In this document: one piece after another, positions 1 through 5,081 of the stretch
Layout of the letters: each line of letters begins with the position of its first letter
Position numbering within the stretch: the first letter of the stretch is position 1
Assembly: GCA_029960905.1 (NCBI GenBank)
Contig: JASBVU010000151.1
Location: 1-5,278, forward strand
Reading direction: 5' to 3'
Length of the DNA: 5,278 nucleotides
From: Thermoanaerobacterium sp.
Lineage (GTDB): Bacteria > Bacillota > Thermoanaerobacteria > Thermoanaerobacterales > Thermoanaerobacteraceae
Made by a program: the position numbers and the translations under genes
The notes under the pieces: model-generated
Told to the model about the DNA's origin: nothing
What the model saw: the letters and a program-made list of their open reading frames with translations, nothing else
The model's database searches: none

Positions 1-52
1 AAAAGAAAGATTGGACCAATTAGAGAAAAAAGATGATAAAAAAGAGGAATAA
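1..52 (+). CDS. C-terminal tail of an upstream gene, product not recognised (5' partial)
   Basis: One reading frame (codons starting at base 2) is open from the window edge to a TAA at 50-52 and encodes KERLDQLEKKDDKKEE. The other two forward frames stop within 36 bases. The tail is strongly charged and rich in Lys and Glu, which is common for soluble or disordered C-termini but does not identify the family. A rho-independent terminator begins 15 bases after the stop, which supports this being the true end of a gene. No function can be assigned from 16 residues. Confidence 0.55.
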   Translation, partial: KERLDQLEKKDDKKEE

Positions 53-67
53 TTAGTTTTAAAAGTC

Positions 68-95
68 GCAGTCACGCAAGTGGCTGCTTATTTTT
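68..95 (+). terminator. Rho-independent terminator of the upstream gene
   Basis: Bases 68-75 (GCAGTCAC) pair with 80-87 (GTGGCTGC) to give an 8-bp stem with one G-U wobble (72/83), closed by a GCAA tetraloop of the stable GNRA type (76-79). The T-rich run TTATTTTT follows directly (88-95). The position, 15 nt after the stop codon at 50-52, is what is expected for an intrinsic terminator. It insulates the operon beginning at 247 from upstream transcription. Confidence 0.88.
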
Positions 96-106
96 ATGCT
101 TTAATT

Positions 107-115
107 TGATATAAT
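107..115 (+). promoter_or_regulatory. Possible weak extended -10 promoter
   Basis: TGATATAAT fits the extended -10 form TGnTATAAT (TG 107-108, TATAAT 110-115). There is no good -35 at the right distance; the best is CTTATT around 87-92. If active, its transcript would start near 122 and carry both arms of the inverted repeat at 169-228, giving a leader of about 125 nt before the first gene. In AT-rich DNA a TATAAT can arise by chance, so this is a weak call. Confidence 0.25.
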
Positions 116-168
116 TTGGCTAAAATGTTATAGTAAAACAGATTAAGTGCGCTTTTTGTTTAATAAAT

Positions 169-228
169 TTATTGACATATGACAAAAATAATAATATATT
201 AATAAATGTAAGTAACATATGTCAATAA
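169..228. repeat. 13-bp perfect inverted repeat flanking the operon promoter, candidate operator pair
   Basis: TTATTGACATATG (169-181) is the exact reverse complement of CATATGTCAATAA (216-228), with 34 bases between the arms. Each arm also sits in a near-palindrome centred on CATATG: TTGACATATGACAA (172-185) and GTAACATATGTCAA (212-225). Their centres are 40 bp apart, close to four helical turns. Both are near TTGAC-N4-GTCAA, the 5-4-5 layout of CRP/FNR-family sites, but the regulator cannot be named from sequence alone. One copy overlaps the -35 and the other lies just after the predicted start of transcription, a layout that suggests repression. In RNA started upstream, the arms could also form a long-loop hairpin ending 6 bases before the ribosome site. 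Confidence 0.6.
172..200 (+). promoter_or_regulatory. Sigma-A type promoter of the NifX/MinD-ATPase operon
   Basis: A consensus -35 TTGACA (172-177) and a near-consensus -10 TATATT (195-200) are separated by 17 bases, the optimal spacing. Transcription is predicted to start near 207, giving a leader of about 40 nt before the ATG at 247. The -35 lies inside the left arm of the inverted repeat 169-181, and the right arm (216-228) falls in the early transcribed leader, so a protein bound to both arms would be expected to block this promoter. Confidence 0.8.
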
Positions 229-246
229 TGAAATGGAGGATGCAAT

Positions 247-609
247 ATGAAAATAGCTATTTCCTCAGAAGGAAAAACTCTTGAAGCTAAGGTGGATTCA
301 AGATTTGGGCGAGCTCAATATTTTATTATAGTTGATAGTGAGACGATGGATTATAAAGTTATTGACAACGCTGCAGTAGCCCAAAGCAGTGGTGCGGGTA
401 CTAAAGCGGCACAGACTCTTATAGATGAAGGCGTACAAGTTCTCATCTCAAGCAATGTAGGACCAAACGCTATGGAAGTATTTAAAGCAGCAGAAATTCC
501 AGTTTATAAAGCAATAGAAGGAGATGTAAAAACAAACATAGAGCTTTTTAAAAATGGAAGCCTTGAAAAGATAACAGAAGCGACAAATCAAGGACATCAC
601 CATCATTAA
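247..609 (+). CDS. NifX/NifB-type dinitrogenase iron-molybdenum cofactor-binding family protein with C-terminal His4 tail
   Basis: This 120-residue cytoplasmic protein is a single-domain member of the NifX/NifY/NifB-C family (Fe-Mo cofactor-binding fold, RNase H-like). Visible family features are the N-terminal strand MKIAISSEG, the SRFGRAQYFIIVD motif (residues 18-30), an AGTKAAQ segment before the second half, and the SSNVGPNA turn. Members bind or carry metal-sulfur clusters in the nitrogenase pathway; non-nitrogenase relatives include the Desulfovibrio orange protein ORP. There is no cysteine at all. The last five residues are GHHHH, a probable metal-binding tail. The ATG has GGAGG (235-239) 7 nt upstream. 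It leads the six-gene operon and lies 14 nt before the first ATPase. No nitrogenase gene is in the window, so a nitrogenase role is not implied; the cargo is unknown. Confidence 0.88.
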   Translation: MKIAISSEGKTLEAKVDSRFGRAQYFIIVDSETMDYKVIDNAAVAQSSGAGTKAAQTLIDEGVQVLISSNVGPNAMEVFKAAEIPVYKAIEGDVKTNIELFKNGSLEKITEATNQGHHHH

Positions 610-610
610 A

Positions 611-615
611 AGGAG
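611..615 (+). promoter_or_regulatory. Ribosome binding site that fixes the start of the first ATPase
   Basis: AGGAG at 611-615 (in AAAAGGAG, just after the TAA of the preceding gene) lies 8 nt before ATG 624 but only 2 nt before the in-frame TTG at 618. Spacing of 2 nt is too short for initiation, so ATG 624 is the likely start and the predicted N-terminus loses two residues compared with the longest frame. Confidence 0.8.
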
Positions 616-623
616 CATTGAAG

Positions 624-1472
624 ATGAGAAGAGTCAAGATTTCTGTATTGAGTGGTAAAGGTGGGACAGGAAAAACAACTGTTTCTGTTAACCTTGCCAA
701 AACTTTTAATAATAGCCTGTACGTTGATTGTGATGTAGAAGAGCCTAACGGCTATTTATTTTTAAATCCTCAAATAGAAGATGAAAAAACGGTTAAAGTC
801 GTAATACCTGAAATAAACTACGACAAATGCACATTATGTGGTGAGTGTGTAAAAGCGTGTAGATTTGGAGCTTTGACAAAATTAATCAAAAAAATTCTCG
901 TGTTTGACCACTTATGTCATTCCTGCGGAGCTTGTTTTGAGATGTGTCATTATGATGCCATAGTAGAAAAATACAAACCTATTGGTACGATAAGGAAGGG
1001 CAAAGCCCAAAGCGTAGATTTTATAGACGGAAAATTAAATTATGGAGAAGCGACTGGAGTGCCTATTTTAAAAGAGATTAATAAATTGATTGAGAATGTA
1101 GATAAACCTGTAATAGTGGATAGCCCGCCAGGGACTTCCTGCCCAGTTATACATTCTATTGAAGGAAGTGATTTGTGCATTCTGGTTACAGAACCTACCC
1201 CTTATGGTATGCACGACTTTGATTTAGCGGTACAGCTTGTAAAACAGATGGGCATTCCTATGGCCGCTGTCATTAATAAAGCTGGGGAAGGAGACAATAT
1301 TATCGAGGAATACTGCGAAAAAGAAGGCATAAAAGTTTTAGCGAAGATTCCTTTTAAAAAAGAGTTTGCAGAGGCCTATTCAAAAGGTAAATTGTTGATT
1401 GAGGTTAATGAAGAGGTAAAAGGAATATTTGAGAAGTTGACGACTGATGCATTGGGGTTGATAAAAAAATGA
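624..1472 (+). CDS. MinD/Mrp-superfamily P-loop ATPase with inserted 2x[4Fe-4S] ferredoxin domain (first paralogue)
   Basis: This 282-residue cytoplasmic protein is a SIMIBI-class ATPase. A deviant Walker A, SGKGGTGKTT (residues 10-19), is followed by the switch-I-like VDCDVEEPN (34-42). A ferredoxin insert then carries two full CxxCxxCxxxC motifs: C69, C72, C75, C79 and C98, C101, C104, C108. The MinD-like core resumes with DSPPGTSCPV (166-175) and LVTEPT. The family is often labelled 'cobyrinic acid a,c-diamide synthase-like' or 'nitrogenase iron protein-like', which over-predicts function; the closest characterised relatives are ATPases of the Desulfovibrio ORP complex and, more distantly, the Mrp/NBP35 Fe-S carriers. 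The second cluster motif lacks the usual proline after its last Cys (CHYDA), and so does the first (CRFGA). The stop overlaps the next start as ATGA (1469-1472). Start chosen from AGGAG 8 nt upstream. Family and cluster motifs are seen; the role in cluster assembly is inferred. Confidence 0.9.
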   Translation: MRRVKISVLSGKGGTGKTTVSVNLAKTFNNSLYVDCDVEEPNGYLFLNPQIEDEKTVKVVIPEINYDKCTLCGECVKACRFGALTKLIKKILVFDHLCHSCGACFEMCHYDAIVEKYKPIGTIRKGKAQSVDFIDGKLNYGEATGVPILKEINKLIENVDKPVIVDSPPGTSCPVIHSIEGSDLCILVTEPTPYGMHDFDLAVQLVKQMGIPMAAVINKAGEGDNIIEEYCEKEGIKVLAKIPFKKEFAEAYSKGKLLIEVNEEVKGIFEKLTTDALGLIKK

Positions 1473-2344
1473 AGCAGTTAGCAATTTTAAGCGGGAAAGG
1501 TGGTACAGGGAAGACCACAGTTGCCACTACTTTGAGCACCATTGTCAAAAATAAGATTATGGCGGATTGTGACGTAGAAGCTCCTAACCTAAATATAGTT
1601 TTGCAAGGAGAAATAATAGAAAAGCAAGACTTTTACGGCAAAGAGACAGCAGTAATTGACAAAGACAAGTGTATTGAATGCGGACTTTGTGAAAGACTTT
1701 GCAGGTTTGATGCTATTTCAAATTTTGAGGTAAATCCTTATTATTGTGAAGGTTGTGGCCTTTGCATGTATAAATGCCCTGTTGAAGCGATTAAATTGGT
1801 AGAGGAAAAAACAGGCCATGTAGTATATGCCAAGACAAAGTCGGGAGAAAAAGTAGTATATGCAGAGCTTTTTCCTGGAGCAGATGGTTCAGGGAAATTG
1901 GTGACAGAGGTGAGAAAGAAGGCGAAGGAAGTAAGTGACGATAACGATGAGTATTTGATAATTGATGGCACTCCAGGAATAGGATGTCCTGTCCTTGCTT
2001 CTGCTACGGGTGTTGATTTGGTATTAATTGTTACAGAACCTACACTTTCTGGTTTTGCTGACATGAAGAGAGTGATGTCAGCGATACAAAGCTTTAAAGT
2101 TCCTTCCGTGGTGTGTGTCAATAAATGGGATTTAAATAAAGAAGTATCACAACAAATAGAAAAATATTGTGAGGAAAACAACATTGTGGTTGTTGGGAAA
2201 ATAGATTTTGATGAAACAGTTGTAAAAGCTTTAAAAAATTTACAAAGCTTAAGTAGTTATCCTGACAGCACTGCTTACCAGCAAATTTATAAAATGTGGC
2301 TTAGGATTAAAGAAATTTTAGATGAAGGGGTGGAAAGTAAATGA
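1469..2344 (+). CDS. MinD/Mrp-superfamily P-loop ATPase with inserted 2x[4Fe-4S] ferredoxin domain (second paralogue)
   Basis: This 291-residue protein is a paralogue of the gene just upstream with the same domain order. It has deviant Walker A SGKGGTGKTT (8-17), ADCDVEAPN (32-40), ferredoxin cysteines C68, C71, C74, C78 and C93, C96, C99, C103 (the last followed by the classical Pro), the second MinD core motif DGTPGIGCPV (166-175), and LIVTEPT. A 40-residue linker between the ferredoxin domain and the second core half contains GADGSGKLV. The ATG overlaps the preceding TGA (ATGA), and only a weak GGGG lies upstream (1455-1458, 10 nt), so translational coupling is likely. Two tandem copies that stay distinct suggest a heterodimer or sequential partners, since MinD/Nbp35-type ATPases act as dimers. 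By analogy with the ORP complex it would use ATP binding to load or move a cluster; that role is inferred. Confidence 0.9.
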   Translation: MKQLAILSGKGGTGKTTVATTLSTIVKNKIMADCDVEAPNLNIVLQGEIIEKQDFYGKETAVIDKDKCIECGLCERLCRFDAISNFEVNPYYCEGCGLCMYKCPVEAIKLVEEKTGHVVYAKTKSGEKVVYAELFPGADGSGKLVTEVRKKAKEVSDDNDEYLIIDGTPGIGCPVLASATGVDLVLIVTEPTLSGFADMKRVMSAIQSFKVPSVVCVNKWDLNKEVSQQIEKYCEENNIVVVGKIDFDETVVKALKNLQSLSSYPDSTAYQQIYKMWLRIKEILDEGVESK

Positions 2345-2685
2345 AAATTGCTGTTGCTTCAGAGGGCGAAGAAGTTTCAATGCATTTTGGACATTGTGAA
2401 GGTTTTTGGATTTTTGATGTGGAGAATGGTAAAATAAAAGACTCTACTTTTTTACCTAATCCCGGTCATAGGCCAGGATTTCTCCCAGAGTTTTTAAAAG
2501 ACAAAGGAGTTGATTGTATAATTTCTGGAGGAATGGGGACCAGTGCTATTGAGCTTTTTAATAGTTATGGAATAGATGTAATAACTGGCGCTGAAGGAAA
2601 TGCTACAGAAGTGGCAGAGAAGTACATCAATGGTACTTTGATATCTTCTAACAGTCCTTGTGAAAAACACGAACATCATCATTAA
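2341..2685 (+). CDS. NifX/NifB-type cofactor-binding family protein with Cys/His-rich C-terminus
   Basis: This 114-residue protein is the second NifX-fold protein of the operon. The N-terminus MKIAVASEG and the motif MHFGHCEGFWIFDVE (residues 14-28) match the family, and ISGGMGTSAIELF (61-73) matches the conserved central turn and helix. Possible metal ligands are H15, H18 and C19 in the first motif, H43, C59, and a C-terminal PCEKHEHHH with C107, H110 and H112-114. It is therefore much richer in potential ligands than the Cys-free protein at 247-609, so the two probably bind different cargo or at different affinity. The start ATG overlaps the preceding TGA (ATGA), with GGGGTGG (2327-2333) 7 nt upstream. 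It is predicted cytoplasmic and probably a partner of the two ATPases. The family call is firm; the function is unknown. Confidence 0.88.
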   Translation: MKIAVASEGEEVSMHFGHCEGFWIFDVENGKIKDSTFLPNPGHRPGFLPEFLKDKGVDCIISGGMGTSAIELFNSYGIDVITGAEGNATEVAEKYINGTLISSNSPCEKHEHHH

Positions 2686-2704
2686 AGAAGGGAGGAGAGA
2701 ATAA

Positions 2705-3523
2705 TTGGAAATACAAGTGCTTATAGAAAATGTGGTTTTTAATAAAAATTTTGTAGCAGAACATGGATTATCAATTTTAGTAAAAAAAGATGATAAAGAA
2801 GTTTTGGTGGATACCGGCCAGAGTGAAAACTTTATAAAAAATTGCGGTTTAATGGGTATAGAGGTGGGAAGAATACAAAAAGTGGTTCTCACCCATGGGC
2901 ATTATGACCATATTGGTGGGCTCAAAGGTTTGCTTAAAAAGAATCCCAATGTAAAAATATATGCTCATAAGCGGATTTTAGATAAAAAATATGCATTGAG
3001 GAAAAATGGAAATATAGATGAGATAGGTTTTAACTTAGCAATTTACAATAAATACAAAAATAATTTTGTGCTAATAGAGGAAGATACAGAAGTAGAAAAA
3101 GATTTTTTTGTGATCACAAGCACTGACATAGTTTATGACAATGAATTCACTACTAAGAATTTTTTAATTGAAGAAAAAGGAGAAAAAATAAAGGATAATT
3201 TTTTAGATGAGGTTTTTGTGGTAGTAAAAGAGGAAGATGGAATTAATGTAATTACGGGATGTTCCCATGCAGGTATATTAAATATTTTGGGAACGGCAAA
3301 AAGGCGTTTTGAAGGAAGTTCTCTCAAGTCATTAATTGGAGGTTTTCATTTAAGAGGTATGCCAGAAGAAGAAATCATAGAAATAGCCAAAAAAATAGAT
3401 AGCTATGGAATAAAGAAAATATATACAGGTCATTGCACGGGAATAGACGAATATGGAATCCTAAAATCTGTTTTAAAAGACAAACTATCTTATTTGACTA
3501 CCAGTTCATCAATTATTGTTTAA
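2705..3523 (+). CDS. Metallo-beta-lactamase-fold hydrolase, dihydropterin-synthase-like (DHPS-like) subfamily
   Basis: This 272-residue cytoplasmic protein has an MBL fold. Metal-site motifs in order are VDTGQSENF (residues 35-43), THGHYDHIGG with H64, H66, D68 and H69, GCSHAG with H188, GGFH with H215, and TGHCTG with H243. The pattern and length fit the subfamily named after the archaeal 7,8-dihydropterin-6-methyl-4-(ribofuranosyl)aminobenzene-5'-phosphate synthase. That name comes from methanopterin synthesis and should not be transferred to a Firmicute. Bacterial members are common beside NifX-like proteins and redox genes and have unknown substrates. The start is TTG 2705 with GGAGG (2691-2695) 9 nt upstream; there is no competing ATG near the N-terminus. 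It lies 19 nt after the preceding gene and 19 nt before the next, consistent with one transcript. The catalytic residues look complete. Confidence 0.88.
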   Translation: MEIQVLIENVVFNKNFVAEHGLSILVKKDDKEVLVDTGQSENFIKNCGLMGIEVGRIQKVVLTHGHYDHIGGLKGLLKKNPNVKIYAHKRILDKKYALRKNGNIDEIGFNLAIYNKYKNNFVLIEEDTEVEKDFFVITSTDIVYDNEFTTKNFLIEEKGEKIKDNFLDEVFVVVKEEDGINVITGCSHAGILNILGTAKRRFEGSSLKSLIGGFHLRGMPEEEIIEIAKKIDSYGIKKIYTGHCTGIDEYGILKSVLKDKLSYLTTSSSIIV

Positions 3524-3530
3524 CAGAAGA

Positions 3531-3535
3531 GGAGG
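3531..3535 (+). promoter_or_regulatory. Ribosome binding site that fixes the start of the third NifX-like gene
   Basis: GGAGG (in AGAGGAGG) lies 7 nt before the GTG at 3543. The longest open frame begins with a TTG at 3516, which is upstream of this site and inside the preceding gene with no ribosome site of its own. GTG 3543 is therefore the start, which also aligns the N-terminus (MIKVAIGSND) with the family strand MKIAxxSEG of the other two copies. Confidence 0.85.
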
Positions 3536-3542
3536 ACTTTTT

Positions 3543-3878
3543 GTGATAAAAGTAGCAATAGGCTCTAACGACAAGATACATTTATCAGATAACCATTTTG
3601 GAATGAGCAAGTATTTTATAATCTTTGAAGTAGATGAAAATAATAGCTACAAAAAAGTTGAAGAAAGGGAAAATCCCTACGGGGGAGATAAACATAAACA
3701 TGCTGAGACAGATGAGATAATGGAAGTTTTAAAGGACTGTCAAGTTTTTATTGGCAAGGCAATGGGTAAAGAGAGCCAAAGGAGAATAAAAGAAGAATGG
3801 AATAAAACTCCTATAGTAGCGAAAGATGTAGACACTGTTGAGGAAGCTATAGAACTTTATTCTAAAAAGTTTTTGTAA
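3543..3878 (+). CDS. Third NifX/NifB-type cofactor-binding family protein, no His tail
   Basis: This 111-residue protein begins MIKVAIGSNDKIHLSDNHFG and carries the family motif DNHFGMSKYFIIFEVD (residues 16-31). The middle departs from its two relatives: the conserved SxNVGPNA-type turn is replaced by VFIGKAMGKES, and the preceding segment is NPYGGDKHKHAETD, placing H51 and H53 internally instead of at the C-terminus. Only one Cys (C66, in KDCQVF) is present. The C-terminus ends plainly in YSKKFL. It is the last gene of the operon, and its last 22 bases overlap the 3' end of hydE on the other strand, with no terminator hairpin visible. NifX-like membership is well supported by the N-terminal half and weaker in the C-terminal half; its cargo is unknown. 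Confidence 0.8.
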   Translation: MIKVAIGSNDKIHLSDNHFGMSKYFIIFEVDENNSYKKVEERENPYGGDKHKHAETDEIMEVLKDCQVFIGKAMGKESQRRIKEEWNKTPIVAKDVDTVEEAIELYSKKFL

Positions 3879-4942
3879 AGAAAGGAACGATTGTTATTTA
3901 ATATTTTTTTACGATAGCCTTTATCTTTTCCAATTGTCCTATTTTGGGATAAAATAAGCTTTTTGATATTTTCAAGGCTATTTACAGCTTCAGAGGGATT
4001 GTCAGGTACTTTTCCAGGATAAAGTTTATATAATTTTTTATACTCATCTATACCTATATTTGGCATTATTACATTAGCTCCACACTTTAGTCCTTTAATA
4101 TAACCTGCTTTGTCTTTAACAGCCAAAGCAGTAGTAGCAGGTATGTTAATGTCAGGCAATAGTAGTCTTGATAAAGCCAACATTTTTAATACAATTTCCA
4201 CATTGCCGCCTTTTTCCCTTTCTAAAGGTGTGTTTTCGCAAGGTATAAAAGGACCTATTCCTAGCATATCTGCATCTATTTTTTTAAAGAATATGAGGTC
4301 TTGTGCCAGCATTTCTAAAGTTTGTCCCGGGAGGCCTACAAGGCTTCCTGTTCCGACTTCATAACCTAATTCTCTTAAATCCATAAGGCACCTTACGCGA
4401 TTTTCATAACTCATGCCGGGATGTAATTTTTGATAAAGCTCTTTGTTTGTAGTTTCAATGCGAAGTAGATATCTATCGGCTCCTGCTTTTTTTAATTCAG
4501 CGTAGTCTTTAGTGGAAAGTTCTCCAATACTTAAAGTTACTGCAATATCTAATTTTTTAATTTCTTCTATTATTTTACATAAAGTAGTTATTTTAAAATA
4601 TTTATCCTCACCGCTTTGAAGGACTATTGTTTTTAGTCCAACTGATGCTCCATATTTTACACATTGTAAGATTTCTTCGGGTTCCATTCTGTATCGTTTA
4701 ATTGTCCTGTTAGGACCTCGAAGGCCACAATAAAAACAAGTATTGCTGCAGTAGTTACTGAATTCTATGAGACCTCTTAAATGTACTTCATCTCCTACAT
4801 ATTTTTTTCTAACTCTATCCGCAGCTTGATAAATCTTGGAAGGGTCTTCTAAAGTTAAAAGTGTTACAAGTTCTTCTTTATCAATGTTGTGATGTGTTTC
4901 TAATTTTTTAATTAACGCATCAATATCTTTTTCTTTTATCAT
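3857..4942 (-). CDS. hydE: [FeFe]-hydrogenase H-cluster radical SAM maturase HydE
   Basis: This 361-residue cytoplasmic radical-SAM enzyme works with HydG and HydF to build the di-iron subcluster of [FeFe]-hydrogenase; current models have it process the HydG iron-CO-CN-cysteine product. The SAM-cluster motif CSNTCFYC (C65, C69, C72) sits in IEFSNYCSNTCFYCGLRG, followed by TIVLQSGED, GADRYLLRIET, GLPGQT, GIGPFIPCENTPL, NIPATTALA and CGANVIMPN. These closely match what I recall of Thermotoga maritima HydE and separate it from the paralogue PylB. The auxiliary Cys cluster near the C-terminus of the Thermotoga protein is absent; it is known to be dispensable. ATG 4942 is preferred because GAGAGTGAT just upstream fits the 16S end; an in-frame GTG at 4951 would add three residues. 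The last 14 or so residues after GYRKK look like a non-homologous extension following an A7 run. No hydF, hydG or hydrogenase gene is in the window. Confidence 0.93.
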   Translation of the reverse strand: MIKEKDIDALIKKLETHHNIDKEELVTLLTLEDPSKIYQAADRVRKKYVGDEVHLRGLIEFSNYCSNTCFYCGLRGPNRTIKRYRMEPEEILQCVKYGASVGLKTIVLQSGEDKYFKITTLCKIIEEIKKLDIAVTLSIGELSTKDYAELKKAGADRYLLRIETTNKELYQKLHPGMSYENRVRCLMDLRELGYEVGTGSLVGLPGQTLEMLAQDLIFFKKIDADMLGIGPFIPCENTPLEREKGGNVEIVLKMLALSRLLLPDINIPATTALAVKDKAGYIKGLKCGANVIMPNIGIDEYKKLYKLYPGKVPDNPSEAVNSLENIKKLILSQNRTIGKDKGYRKKILNNNRSFLYKNFLE

Positions 4943-4968
4943 GAATATCACTCTCTCTTTCCCTAATT

Positions 4969-4998
4969 AGTATAAAACAATTGTTAATAAAAAATCAA
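4969..4998 (-). promoter_or_regulatory. Probable hydE promoter
   Basis: On the minus strand, TTGATT (4998-4993) and TATACT (4974-4969) are separated by 18 bases. The predicted start of transcription near 4962 leaves a leader of about 20 nt to ATG 4942. The spacer contains TTAACAA (4987-4981), one of three Rex-like half-sites in this region, so occupancy there would compete with RNA polymerase. Two mismatches to consensus and the slightly long spacer make this a moderate call. Confidence 0.55.
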
Positions 4999-5026
4999 TA
5001 AAATTGTTAAACTATTTTCTTAACAA
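4981..5026. repeat. Three Rex-like TTGTTAA half-sites upstream of hydE
   Basis: TTGTTAA occurs at 4981-4987 and 5004-5010, and its complement TTAACAA at 5020-5026. The last two form an inverted repeat with a 9-base gap. The redox-sensing repressor Rex of Firmicutes typically recognises TTGTTAA-N4-TTAACAA, so the half-site sequence fits but the spacing is 5 bases too long. The first copy could pair with a degenerate right half (AAATCAA, 4992-4998) at the normal 4-base gap. Position is suggestive, within and just upstream of the hydE promoter and upstream of the divergent promoter. AT-rich DNA makes such heptamers fairly likely by chance. Confidence 0.35.
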
Positions 5027-5041
5027 ATTTTTGATATTTTA

Positions 5042-5070
5042 TTGACATAAGTTTATTATAATCCTATAAT
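5042..5070 (+). promoter_or_regulatory. Consensus sigma-A promoter of the FAD-dependent oxidoreductase gene
   Basis: TTGACA (5042-5047) and TATAAT (5065-5070) both match the consensus exactly and are 17 bases apart. Transcription is predicted to begin near 5077, leaving a leader of about 63 nt. Such a strong promoter usually needs a repressor, and a GC-rich palindrome (5082-5095) lies just downstream of the predicted start. Confidence 0.88.
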
Positions 5071-5081
5071 TTACGTAGAGG

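Noticed and set aside
169..228. Inverted repeat as an intrinsic terminator or attenuator
   Set aside because: The stem is AT-rich with a 34-nt loop and has no T-run after it; the overlap with the -35 favours an operator reading.
618..620. TTG as start of the first ATPase
   Set aside because: Only 2 nt from the AGGAG ribosome site, whereas ATG 624 is 8 nt away.
1741..2184. 147-residue open frame on the minus strand
   Set aside because: It lies wholly antisense to the second ATPase gene, whose motifs are unmistakable; the translation is Ser/Thr/Phe-rich with no recognisable domain, typical of a shadow frame.
247..2685. Naming the small proteins nifX or nifB and the ATPases nifH
   Set aside because: No nitrogenase genes are present, the ATPases have ferredoxin inserts unlike NifH, and the small proteins lack the radical-SAM domain of NifB; only family-level calls are justified.
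2494..2892. 132-residue open frame on the minus strand
   Set aside because: It runs antisense across the ends of two well-supported genes and the gap between them; composition is low-complexity Ser/Phe/Thr and no domain is seen.
3133..3327. 64-residue open frame on the minus strand
   Set aside because: Antisense to the MBL-fold gene, with no family resemblance.
3516..3518. TTG as start of the third NifX-like gene
   Set aside because: It lies inside the preceding gene, upstream of the obvious GGAGG, and adds nine residues (MFNRRGGLF) translated across that ribosome site.
3879..3911. Possible terminator between the convergent genes (T7 run at 3904-3910)
   Set aside because: No GC-containing hairpin precedes the T-run on the plus strand, and none was found for the minus strand, so no terminator is called.
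4110..4364. 84-residue open frame on the plus strand inside hydE
   Set aside because: Antisense to conserved HydE motifs and lacking any recognisable domain.
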